From assembly GCA_963662605.1 (NCBI GenBank), contig OY759785.1, positions 992,001 through 1,056,000 on the forward strand: a stretch of 64,000 nucleotides of DNA, in the 5' to 3' direction. Position numbers and translations under genes: made by a program. Each line of letters opens with the position of its first letter. The first letter of the stretch is position 1. Origin of the DNA: G963662605 sp963662605 (GTDB lineage: Bacteria > Bacteroidota > Ignavibacteria > Ignavibacteriales > Ignavibacteriaceae). This document shows positions 36,638 to 44,278 of this stretch, one piece after another. Under the pieces are notes generated by a model. That model searched no databases, had not been told where the DNA came from, and saw only the letters and a program-made list of their open reading frames with translations.

Positions 36638-37180
36638 ATGAAAAAATTAGCATTGTTCGTAATTATCTGTTTTTCAATGGTCGCATTTGCCAAAAGCCCG
36701 GCCGCCGGAAAATTCGCTCAACCAATTCTTGTTACTTCAGCAGGTCAGAGCGCGGATGTTAGTCTTGCCGGTACTTTGTTAAAAAAATTGAACCTCAATT
36801 ATAAAGTATCAAACCTGGCGACTGAATCAGAACTTGGTGGAGTTAAAACACTCATCATCGTTCCCGGATTCAGCTCAAAAGGTCTCGGTGCTGCCGGAAT
36901 CAGCCGTGAGAAAGAATTAGAAAGAGTTGATAAAATTATCAAAGCAGCAAAAGCTAAGGGTATCAAAGTTATTATGCTTCACTTAGGCGGCAAAGCACGC
37001 AGAGGCGCTCAGTCCGATGATTTATGCCAGATGTCGGCAAATGCAAGCAGCCTGATGGTGGTTGTTAAACAAGGTGATGAAGACCAGTTCTTCACTCACA
37101 TTGCTGCCAAAAAGAACATCCAAATTGATGTTGTCGGTAAAATGGCAGATGCTTTAACACCTTTGAAGGAAGCTTTCTAA
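36638..37180 (+). CDS. Small exported protein resembling DUF6305
   Basis: The ATG at 36638 (MKKLALFVIICFSMVAFA) follows AGAGAAG; the ATG at 36623 adds a charged MKEKK lead and is less likely. 180 residues. After the signal peptide comes an alpha/beta fold with segments such as PILVTSAGQSADVSLAG, TLIIVPGFSSKGLGAAG and IKVIMLHLGGKARRGAQSD, with Gly-rich turns after beta strands as in Rossmann-like binding domains. It looks like the DUF6305 family, whose function is not established. The tight spacing (about 17 and 2 bases) to the flanking hydrolase genes suggests a joint function, for instance a binding protein for the products of the hydrolases. Confidence 0.8.
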   Translation: MKKLALFVIICFSMVAFAKSPAAGKFAQPILVTSAGQSADVSLAGTLLKKLNLNYKVSNLATESELGGVKTLIIVPGFSSKGLGAAGISREKELERVDKIIKAAKAKGIKVIMLHLGGKARRGAQSDDLCQMSANASSLMVVVKQGDEDQFFTHIAAKKNIQIDVVGKMADALTPLKEAF

Positions 37181-37182
37181 TC

Positions 37183-38160
37183 ATGCAAAAAGCTGTTATT
37201 CTCTTCAGAGCGATACACTCTGAACTACAGTCCGGATTCATGAAGGGAATTTCGATTTTTCTTATCCTATGCTCCGGTTTTACCTGCGGACAGCAGACAT
37301 TGCCGGATAATGGGGTAACAAGTAAAAACGGTTATGTCGAATATATACCGGGAAATCTTCCCATAATTCTTTCCGTACCACATGATGGCGAAAAAGGCCC
37401 GGACTTCATTCCTGACAGGACGGGCGGAGAAGTTCATACAAAAGCAGATGTTGGAACGCAGAAGCTTGGTTATGCTATCCGTCAAGCCTTTTTTGATATG
37501 ACCGGAAAGGTACCGTTTCTTGTTGTAAATCATATGAAACGTAGAAAAGTTGATGTGAATCGCGAAATAGAAGAGGCCGCGATGGGAAATTCAATTGCGG
37601 AAACAGTATGGGATGATTATCACTCGTATATTGACAGCGCGAAGGAACAAGTATATAACGAATTTAAAAAAGGCTTATATTTGGATATCCACGCGCACAA
37701 TCATGATGCCCAGTATGTTGAGCTCGGCTATTTGTTGGATGCGGAAGAACTCGCCTTAACCGATGCTGACCTTGATGATGATATGTTTATCGAAAAGAGC
37801 AGTATGCGGAATTTGATTTTTTCTCATCAAAAGCAGATACAGTTTTCTCAATTGGTGAGAGGGAATAACAGTCTTGGTGCAATGCTTGATGAAGCAGGCT
37901 ATCCCGCTGTTCCATCACCGGCGCATCCGGCACCGGGTGAAGATTCCTATTTCCGGGGCGGTTACAGTTTGAACAGGCACGGTTCTGCCTCGGGCGGATC
38001 AATTGACGGCATTCAGGTTGAGACAAATAAAAAAGAAATCCGTGACAGTGATACGAATATTGAAAAGTTCGCCAGAACTTTTGTAAAAGTCTTGATACAG
38101 TACATGGATAGATATTACGGTTTTCATATTGCCATTGCTGCTCAAAGCAAAAGCAATTAA
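37183..38160 (+). CDS. Exported N-formylglutamate amidohydrolase-like enzyme
   Basis: 325 residues from 37183; a start at 37240 (MKGISIFLILCSGFTCGQQ) would give a cleaner signal peptide and is an alternative. Conserved spots fit the N-formylglutamate amidohydrolase fold: LSVPHDGEKGP, HMKRRKVDVNREI and LDIHAHNHD, with a late SLNRHG and QVETNKKEIR. The family has a zinc site and a catalytic Glu/His and is related to poly-gamma-glutamate hydrolases. It is exported, unlike the cytosolic HutG-type enzyme. In operon B it lies between the DUF6305-like protein and Ggt. A role in cutting a gamma-glutamyl or N-acyl-glutamate bond in the periplasm is inferred, and it is the third protein of this general type encoded in the window. 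Confidence 0.83.
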   Translation: MQKAVILFRAIHSELQSGFMKGISIFLILCSGFTCGQQTLPDNGVTSKNGYVEYIPGNLPIILSVPHDGEKGPDFIPDRTGGEVHTKADVGTQKLGYAIRQAFFDMTGKVPFLVVNHMKRRKVDVNREIEEAAMGNSIAETVWDDYHSYIDSAKEQVYNEFKKGLYLDIHAHNHDAQYVELGYLLDAEELALTDADLDDDMFIEKSSMRNLIFSHQKQIQFSQLVRGNNSLGAMLDEAGYPAVPSPAHPAPGEDSYFRGGYSLNRHGSASGGSIDGIQVETNKKEIRDSDTNIEKFARTFVKVLIQYMDRYYGFHIAIAAQSKSN

Positions 38161-38210
38161 TAAGTTGAAAAAGTCTTGAATAGTTTCAGAAAAAAATCGA
38201 AAGCATTACG

Positions 38211-40193
38211 ATGATTTTTAATAACGAAAAAAATAGATTGCATGCATTCCTGCCGGTTGTAGTGTTCTTTTTATTTACGCTGCTATCGCCGGTGTTCGCT
38301 CAGGTTCAGAAAGATGTGAACGGATCCGAAGGAATGGCCGCTACTGCTCATCCGCTTGCCACACGCGCAGCGATCGAGATGATGGCGAAAGGTGGAAACG
38401 CGGTTGACGCGGCTGTTGCTGCTGCATTCGCGATAGGTGTTGTGGAACCCGATGGTTCCGGCCTTGGCGGCGGCGGCGGTATGGTTATCAGCTTCGCCGG
38501 ACAGAATAAAAATATCTTTATTAATTATTATCAATGCGCGTCGGAGAATGTTGATAAAATCTCCTTCGATTTTGATAAGGATAAAAAATCAGCGAAATCT
38601 ATTCTTGTACCCGGAACGGTAGCCGGACTGGTGACTGCACTTGAAAAATTCGGAACGCTGCCCCTGGCGACGGTTATGCAGCCCGCGATTTCCTACGCGC
38701 GGAACGGATTTGCTGTTGACGAAACTTTAAGCAAAATCGTACTTGATAATTCCGAGGTATTGCAAAAGTACCCGGCCACTTCAGCCATCTTTCTTCCCGA
38801 AGGTTTTCCTGTAGGGCAGGGCGATACGCTGCGTCAGCCGTTACTTGCAGAAACTCTTGAGCAGATCGCACTGCATGGCAGCCGCGGATTTTATGAAGGC
38901 CCGATTGCAGAACAAATGGTTAAAGAAGTAACTGAGAACGGCGGAATGATAACTCTTAATGATTTAAAGAATTATCATGCTGTAGTAAGTGAGCCGTTGA
39001 TTGGTACATTCAGAGGTTATAAAATTTTAACATCTCCTCCGCCGTTAAGCGGCGCGTCGGTCATCGAAGCATTAAATATCCTTTCACTTGGAAATCTTAA
39101 TGAGTGGGGACACTTCAGCACCTCCGAAAAGAGTCTGCATTTTCTTGCCGAAACATTTAAAAGAGTTTCTGCCGACAGGGGCGCTTTTCTCGGTGATCCG
39201 TTCTATGGAAATATTCCGGTTAAAGGAATTACCTCCAAAGCATTTGCTAAAGACCGTTATGCAACAATAGATTTCGGTCAGGTTAATCCACCGGAAAACA
39301 AGCAAGTCAAATCAGGCAACGCTTCAAAATATAATACGGATTCGGCTCCTTCTCAGAAAGCAGCTAAATATGAGCAGGCTCAGCCGGATACCGAAGTGAG
39401 GGAAGATAATGATGATCAGGATGATGAAATAATGCCGAGTTCCAGATCATGGAAGAGTGACAAATTTGATAGTTGGGGCAAGAAGAAACAAAAACATAGT
39501 GCAGCGCCGACCCCGGTTGTTACTCCGGCAGATACAACAGATAAAGTTGACGATAAAGACCGGATGGAATCACAGTTATATTATAAGATGAGTGATGAGC
39601 AATACGCTGTGCTTGCAGAAGCATCAGGCGAAGGCGGACATACGACACATCTTTCAATTGCTGATAAAGCCGGCAACATGGTCGCGCTTACTCAAACGCT
39701 GGGTAACTTCTTCGGTTCCGGACTCAGCAGCGCCGGTGTTTTGTTCAATAACGGATTGGTAAATTTCTCCGCTGTTTCTGAAAAAAACAGAATACAGCCC
39801 GGCAAAAGACCAAGAAGTTCGATATCTCCGACTATCATTTTAGATAAAGATGATAGACCATTTATCGCATTGGGAAGTCCGGGAGCCGGTAGAATTATCC
39901 CTACTGTTACTCAAATTATTCTCAACTTGCTTGAGTATAAGATGAGCATTACCGATGCAAATAATGCGCCGAGAATGTACTCGCAGAAATTTGATGAGAA
40001 ATTATATCTCGAAGGCCGCGTGCCGGTAGAGGTACGTGATGCCTTGGTTAAAAAAGGACATCAAATTCAAGTATATGATGATTTTGATCTATACTTCGGC
40101 GGTGCTCAAATCGTTGAGTATGATGCACAAACAGGTAAATTTTATGGTTCAGCCGATAAACGTCGTGGCGGATCAGCCGGAGGAGGCGACTAA
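38211..40193 (+). CDS. ggt: Gamma-glutamyltranspeptidase with a charged insert
   Basis: 660 residues, about 90 longer than usual Ggt, with signal peptide ending SPVFAQ. The large subunit shows ATAHPLATRAAIEMMAKGGN and DGSGLGGGGGMV, and the small subunit begins at the autocatalytic Thr478 (GGHTTHLS), followed by NFFGSGLSSAG and RPRSSISPT. Between about 365 and 455 sits an extra Lys/Asp/Glu/Pro-rich segment with WKSDKFDSWGKKK (414-426) which also occurs in the 161-residue protein at 21269. It lies just ahead of the Thr cleavage site, so it would form an exposed tail of the large subunit. Ggt moves or hydrolyses gamma-glutamyl groups in the periplasm and is the standard depolymerase in capsule systems related to PgsBC. 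It ends operon B. Confidence 0.94.
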   Translation: MIFNNEKNRLHAFLPVVVFFLFTLLSPVFAQVQKDVNGSEGMAATAHPLATRAAIEMMAKGGNAVDAAVAAAFAIGVVEPDGSGLGGGGGMVISFAGQNKNIFINYYQCASENVDKISFDFDKDKKSAKSILVPGTVAGLVTALEKFGTLPLATVMQPAISYARNGFAVDETLSKIVLDNSEVLQKYPATSAIFLPEGFPVGQGDTLRQPLLAETLEQIALHGSRGFYEGPIAEQMVKEVTENGGMITLNDLKNYHAVVSEPLIGTFRGYKILTSPPPLSGASVIEALNILSLGNLNEWGHFSTSEKSLHFLAETFKRVSADRGAFLGDPFYGNIPVKGITSKAFAKDRYATIDFGQVNPPENKQVKSGNASKYNTDSAPSQKAAKYEQAQPDTEVREDNDDQDDEIMPSSRSWKSDKFDSWGKKKQKHSAAPTPVVTPADTTDKVDDKDRMESQLYYKMSDEQYAVLAEASGEGGHTTHLSIADKAGNMVALTQTLGNFFGSGLSSAGVLFNNGLVNFSAVSEKNRIQPGKRPRSSISPTIILDKDDRPFIALGSPGAGRIIPTVTQIILNLLEYKMSITDANNAPRMYSQKFDEKLYLEGRVPVEVRDALVKKGHQIQVYDDFDLYFGGAQIVEYDAQTGKFYGSADKRRGGSAGGGD

Positions 40194-40244
40194 GTATTAC
40201 TAAAATAAGTTTCCCCTTATAGATATCTCTAAAGTAATACTAAA

Positions 40245-40276
40245 GGTGAGTGGAACATGTTTCGCTCACCTTTTTT
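40245..40276. terminator. Bidirectional terminator between ggt and pgsW
   Basis: GGTGAG and CTCACC flank a partly paired interior (GGAAC/GTTTC) and are followed by TTTTTT on the plus strand. The stem overlaps the stop codon of the convergent pgsW gene and closes both operons. Confidence 0.75.
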
Positions 40277-41300
40277 GTTTTAAATAGTATCCGCCAACAG
40301 GGAGGAAAATCAGAATGATGAATGTAGCGGCTAACACTTTATTCGACTGTCTCGAATAAAATAATGGATGATCGTCGGGTGCTTTAGTATCGGTAATTGC
40401 ATACTGCATTGCCAGATTTTTGATGTTGAGCAAATGGATAAACGGTATGTGCTTTTCTGATATTCTTGAAACAACACCGCGTTCTTGATGTATGCACGTA
40501 ACTATTTCCGTATGAAGTCCGTTGGGAATAAGTTCGGCATGAGAGCAGTATCCCAACGCGGTCTGATTACCGCCTATATTAATAAGTAATCCGATATTGC
40601 TTTTTAACAGCAAATCGCATTTGTGTTGAATGCTTTCTTCAATTGTGAGGGGGAAAAAGCAGGTTTTCCCGTTTCGTTTCAGCGTGCTGTCGAATGCGGC
40701 TTTTCCTTCTTCAATTAATCCGCCTGCCGTATCGCCCTCAGCACCGTATGTTATCAAATTCGCACTATAGAGGCATCCGCCGTATTTTTGCATCCAGCCC
40801 TCTATGTCAGGCAGCAACGCGTCGGGTTGATTTGCCCCGAATGAAGATGCGCCGAGTGAATAAATGATAACGGCTTTTCGATGCATCGTTTGCAATGCGG
40901 CAAGTGTTTCTATATATAATGCAGGAAAAGAACCGGACGCAACTATTCCGATGGGTTTATCAGGGTCGGCTTTCGATTCATGAATCAGTTTAACAATCAA
41001 AGCAGGGAAGAGGTCATTATTGGAGAGCTCTTTAGCCTCAAGCGAACCTAATGTCGTAGTCGTTTCCGTGTATTCATCGCCGATAATGTAATTTTCATGG
41101 CCGCGTTGATCCGCGCTATTCGGAAGTCCGGCTTTTACTTTCTGTTGATAAACAATTCTTCTCCATTCGGAACCAAGCTTCATGGCTTCCTTCATCTCGT
41201 TGGCATATGAAACGGGAACCTGCCGCGTAAAGAAAGAACTTCCCAGCGCAATGGCAATCAATGCGGCTGTTCCGGAAATCCATAAATAATACTTTGCCAT
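40266..41300 (-). CDS. pgsW: Poly-gamma-glutamate system protein PgsW
   Basis: 344 residues with a hydrophobic helix at each end (about 5-24 and 317-337) and a large extracytoplasmic domain. Segments such as GIVASGSFPALYIETLAAL, IIYSLGASSFGANQ and LLINIGGNQTALG are typical of the 'poly-gamma-glutamate system protein' family that accompanies PgsB and PgsC in bacteria other than Bacillus. It starts 6 bases after pgsC ends, so it is in one operon with pgsBC. Its exact task in polymer export or synthesis is not settled. It lies convergent to ggt, sharing a terminator. Confidence 0.85.
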   Translation of the reverse strand: MAKYYLWISGTAALIAIALGSSFFTRQVPVSYANEMKEAMKLGSEWRRIVYQQKVKAGLPNSADQRGHENYIIGDEYTETTTTLGSLEAKELSNNDLFPALIVKLIHESKADPDKPIGIVASGSFPALYIETLAALQTMHRKAVIIYSLGASSFGANQPDALLPDIEGWMQKYGGCLYSANLITYGAEGDTAGGLIEEGKAAFDSTLKRNGKTCFFPLTIEESIQHKCDLLLKSNIGLLINIGGNQTALGYCSHAELIPNGLHTEIVTCIHQERGVVSRISEKHIPFIHLLNIKNLAMQYAITDTKAPDDHPLFYSRQSNKVLAATFIILIFLPVGGYYLKQKR

Positions 41301-41306
41301 ACAATC

Positions 41307-41735
41307 CTAATGAAGAATAATGCCGAATAAGCCGACAAGAGCCGTAACAATTGCAATTGAAGTTAAGGTTGGAATAACTTTTTGCCTGCTCATTTCATTT
41401 GCAATCAATCCAGGGATGATATATCCGACTACGGAAAGATCAAGGTAGGTTATGTTCGCTTGCGCGGTAATACTTTCCAGCAGGAGCTTAACAATAAAAC
41501 CCAGAATTATGGCGATCATTAACCGTCTGCGTCCGAATATGAGAAGGTATTTTGCAAGTTGTTCGAGAGCTATCCACACAATTATTGAAGCAACAATAGT
41601 GCTCAATATTCTTAACGGAGAATGCAAGTATAGCGCGAAATAGGCGGGAGCAATAACTCCTCCGGCGGTATAGCCGGTAAGTTCGTAATAAAGAAATCCG
41701 AGTATCAGTCCAAGCAGAAAAACTTCAATAATCAT
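41307..41735 (-). CDS. pgsC: Poly-gamma-glutamate synthesis membrane protein PgsC/CapC
   Basis: 142 residues, almost all hydrophobic (four to five helices), beginning LLGLILGFLYYELTGYTAGG, the strongly conserved N-terminal pattern of PgsC/CapC (usually about 149 residues). PgsC works with the ligase PgsB in the inner membrane to make or move the polymer. The start overlaps the pgsB stop as ATGA and the gene is followed closely by pgsW. The inner-membrane partner PgsA/CapA found in Bacillus is not in this window. Confidence 0.93.
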   Translation of the reverse strand: MIIEVFLLGLILGFLYYELTGYTAGGVIAPAYFALYLHSPLRILSTIVASIIVWIALEQLAKYLLIFGRRRLMIAIILGFIVKLLLESITAQANITYLDLSVVGYIIPGLIANEMSRQKVIPTLTSIAIVTALVGLFGIILH

Positions 41736-42886
41736 TTAGTATTCCGGTTATCAATTTCTTGAATAATAGAAAAACCGGTATCTGCGATATTTCCGATACC
41801 GATAAATAAACACTTTTTAGCCTGTACGGCGGCAATCGAATCCATTTGCGATACAGCTTCACTTGCAGATGAAATGTTATACACCGGAAAGGTTACATTC
41901 TTCAGCATTCGTACAGCTGCCTTGCGATGATTGCCCGTTACCAACACGCCGGAGAATCTGTTCCCGTTACTGAGCCATGCGGAAAACAATTTTGTCCGTT
42001 CGGGGCGGTCCGAACGGGTATTGAGAACAATATAATTACTACAGTCGCTGTTTAATTTTCCCAACCATGAGCTGATAAACGAATCAGCAGACGGCGAATC
42101 ATTGACGGCGAATCCATTAAGAAAGAAATACTCTTTCCTTCCAGCCTGTACGGTGGTCAGCAGTGATTTCTGTCGCGATGCATATTCGATAATCGCTGTT
42201 TTGGCTTCGCCGGTTTCGAGTCCGGCAGCCTCAATGGCGGTTAACGAAAGATTGATATTCTGTTCGAATATCCCATCGGGTAATGTAACACCATTAACAA
42301 AATTCTTTGCCGCAATAAGCCGGGCATTTTTCTTTTCGCTCCATTTGCGGATAAGAGGGTAGTTGCCGTCTTCAATAGTAACAACGATTCCACCTTTTGG
42401 AATTGCGCTGCAAATTGCCGCAACTCGTTCCTCAATACTTTTCCCCATCTCTTCAAAATGATCTTCGCCGATATTGGTAATAACATATATTGACGGACGG
42501 AGAGCTAATGACTCGACTCTCTGATTTTCCGGATGCAGGGACATACATTCAAGCACTATGCCTTTGCTGTGCTCATTTAATGCTTGCCTGATTATTGAGA
42601 ATTGTTCGTGAACTCTTGCAGGGCCTCTCCGGCGGATTGGTTCTTCCAAGCCGTCGGCATGTATAATTGTCGGGATGATGCCGGTGATTTTTGCGAATGC
42701 TTTTACTTTGTCCGCTCTCAGACCGGCGGCAATATAACTTGTAACGCTCGACTTTCCCCGTGTTCCATTCACGTGAAAGCGGTAGGGGATAGCTTTAATC
42801 GCTTTCGTAAGCCGCAATTTTTCTGCTATCAGGTACAGAAAAACGATTATGAGAAATCCGGAACAGATATAAAAATAATGGTTCAT
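41732..42886 (-). CDS. pgsB: Poly-gamma-glutamate synthase PgsB/CapB
   Basis: The start at 42886 (MNHYFYICSGFLIIVFLYLI) gives 384 residues, close to the usual 390-400, and an N-terminal membrane helix as in PgsB; a TTG at 42964 would add a basic, proline-containing lead and is unlikely. The amide-ligase P-loop GTRGKSS at 41-47 follows RFHVN, and a second block ECMSLHPENQ and TNIGEDHFEEMG matches the Mur-ligase-like core. The enzyme is expected to use ATP to link glutamate by gamma-carboxyl bonds. The pgsC gene overlaps its end. Together with the degradative operon next to it, this suggests that the cell both makes and recycles the polymer. Confidence 0.95.
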   Translation of the reverse strand: MNHYFYICSGFLIIVFLYLIAEKLRLTKAIKAIPYRFHVNGTRGKSSVTSYIAAGLRADKVKAFAKITGIIPTIIHADGLEEPIRRRGPARVHEQFSIIRQALNEHSKGIVLECMSLHPENQRVESLALRPSIYVITNIGEDHFEEMGKSIEERVAAICSAIPKGGIVVTIEDGNYPLIRKWSEKKNARLIAAKNFVNGVTLPDGIFEQNINLSLTAIEAAGLETGEAKTAIIEYASRQKSLLTTVQAGRKEYFFLNGFAVNDSPSADSFISSWLGKLNSDCSNYIVLNTRSDRPERTKLFSAWLSNGNRFSGVLVTGNHRKAAVRMLKNVTFPVYNISSASEAVSQMDSIAAVQAKKCLFIGIGNIADTGFSIIQEIDNRNTK

Positions 42887-43173
42887 ACAAATATTATTGC
42901 TGAAATTTTCACCTTGTGCTCGTGATGGTTTTTGCCGGTTTGGCGGTATAACGACCGGAAGCAAATTGAAAATTATAATAGTAATCTTATGTAAAATAAG
43001 GCTTTATACCGCATAATAAAACGAGAAAAATAATTCCGGACTATTCCCCGGGCGGCAGAGAAATTTTCACTTCGGCGGGAATGAAGTTAGTCTGAGTGTA
43101 GGGGCTGCTTTGCCGGATAAAAGAATTTATATTACTTTTGTGCTCTAAAATAAAAAACAGGAATTCACTTCGT
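42887..43173. other. Divergent intergenic region between pgsB and the first LytS-type kinase
   Basis: About 290 bases, AT-rich near pgsB. On the plus strand it holds the promoter at 43109. On the minus strand I see no clear sigma-54 or TAnnTTTG promoter for pgsB and no copy of the GGAAC-N4-GTTCC operator. Confidence 0.45.
43109..43140 (+). promoter_or_regulatory. Bacteroidota-type promoter for the first LytS-type kinase
   Basis: TTTG at 43109-43112, a 20-base spacer and TACTTTTG at 43133-43140 match the -33/-7 pattern (TTG-N19-20-TAnnTTTG) of the main sigma factor in Bacteroidota. Transcription would start near 43147, which excludes the TTG start at 43138 and supports the ATG at 43174. Confidence 0.6.
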
Positions 43174-44205
43174 ATGCGGCTGCATAGTGCAATAGCAAAA
43201 ATAGAATGGAAGTATGCGATTCTATACTCTGCATTCATTCCGGTTATTGATCTGGTGAACGACAGCCAGCGGTTCGGCTATGGTCGGGGGAGAATGGCGG
43301 TTCTAAAGTGGATATATACCTTTCTGTTTAACTTGGGGGTCTGGGTTCTCAATTCGGTAATCATGAAGCATTCCGGAGAGGGTAAAGATACGTGGGCAGT
43401 GATTAAGAATGCGGGGATGTGGCTTTTATGTAATGGCCTTATGTTAATCTTTCTTATTGCCATGGTAGACATAATATTATTGAAAAGCATTCCGTTTGCT
43501 CCTCCGAAAAGCTACTATTTGTATATTATATTCCGAGGTTTGGTCGGTATAGGAGTTATATATATTATTCAGAGTGCTTTGCGTTCAAGTGCCCGCGCTC
43601 ATGCAACATCTATGCAAAACCAGATGCTGAAGACGGAAAATATCCGTTCGCAGTTTGAAGTGCTTAAACATCAAATCAGTCCGCACTTTTTGTTCAATTC
43701 TCTTTCAACTCTACACTCAATGGTTCGCCTGAATAATCCAAACATGGAAGAATATGTGCTGAAGCTTTCTGAAATTTACCGGCATCTGCTAATTAAAAAG
43801 GAGCTGGATGCAGTATCATTGGAAGAAGAGGTACATTTTGTCAAAGATTACACCTACATGCTGCAATCACGGTTCGTTAAAATGCTGGATGTGGATATTA
43901 ATGTGCCCGATGAATTGATGCAGCGGAAGATACCGACGTTTAGTTTGCAGTTGTTGGTTGAGAATTGTATGAAGCATAATATCGCTTCGGTGGAAAAACC
44001 GCTGCATATCAGGCTTTTCAGCGACTCACCTGATACCATTACTGTTGAGAACAATGTTCAATTGAAATTGACAAAACCCGAAAAATCGGGTTATGGCTTA
44101 AAAAATCTTGAACAACGCTACATTCTCTTGGGCTGCTCCGATTGTTTTGTGATACACTCGGATGAAAACAAGTTTCGTGTAACTCTTAAACTTCTTGATG
44201 TATAA
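43174..44205 (+). CDS. LytS/YehU-type sensor histidine kinase without its own regulator
   Basis: 343 residues from the ATG at 43174, which has AGGA about ten bases upstream; the TTG at 43138 lies inside the promoter. Four hydrophobic helices in the first 140 residues, then a His_kinase domain with H171 in ISPHFLFNSLS and a degenerate HATPase (VENCMKHNI, SGYGLKNLEQRY). No response regulator gene follows directly; the next gene is another kinase of the same kind (44279). It may signal through the regulator at 45352 or form mixed dimers with the neighbouring kinase. The stretch MLKTENIRSQFEVLKHQ is nearly identical in all three kinases of this region, a sign of local duplication. Confidence 0.9.
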   Translation: MRLHSAIAKIEWKYAILYSAFIPVIDLVNDSQRFGYGRGRMAVLKWIYTFLFNLGVWVLNSVIMKHSGEGKDTWAVIKNAGMWLLCNGLMLIFLIAMVDIILLKSIPFAPPKSYYLYIIFRGLVGIGVIYIIQSALRSSARAHATSMQNQMLKTENIRSQFEVLKHQISPHFLFNSLSTLHSMVRLNNPNMEEYVLKLSEIYRHLLIKKELDAVSLEEEVHFVKDYTYMLQSRFVKMLDVDINVPDELMQRKIPTFSLQLLVENCMKHNIASVEKPLHIRLFSDSPDTITVENNVQLKLTKPEKSGYGLKNLEQRYILLGCSDCFVIHSDENKFRVTLKLLDV

Positions 44206-44278
44206 GAAAACCAATATGTTGTTATCGGCGATTGTATGAAAAAGATTATATTATTATTGCAAATTTTGAGGGGACAGA

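Noticed and set aside
40251..40264. GGAAC-type half palindrome near ggt as a third RpiR operator
   Set aside because: The sequence GGAACATGTTTC is part of a terminator stem, is not a perfect GGAAC-N4-GTTCC and is not next to a promoter.
42887..42964. Extended N-terminus for PgsB from a TTG codon
   Set aside because: The extra residues are basic and proline-containing and precede the membrane helix with which PgsB proteins normally begin; length fits better from 42886.
43138..43173. Upstream TTG start for the first LytS-type kinase
   Set aside because: It overlaps the TACTTTTG promoter element; the ATG at 43174 has a ribosome binding site and aligns with the other kinases.
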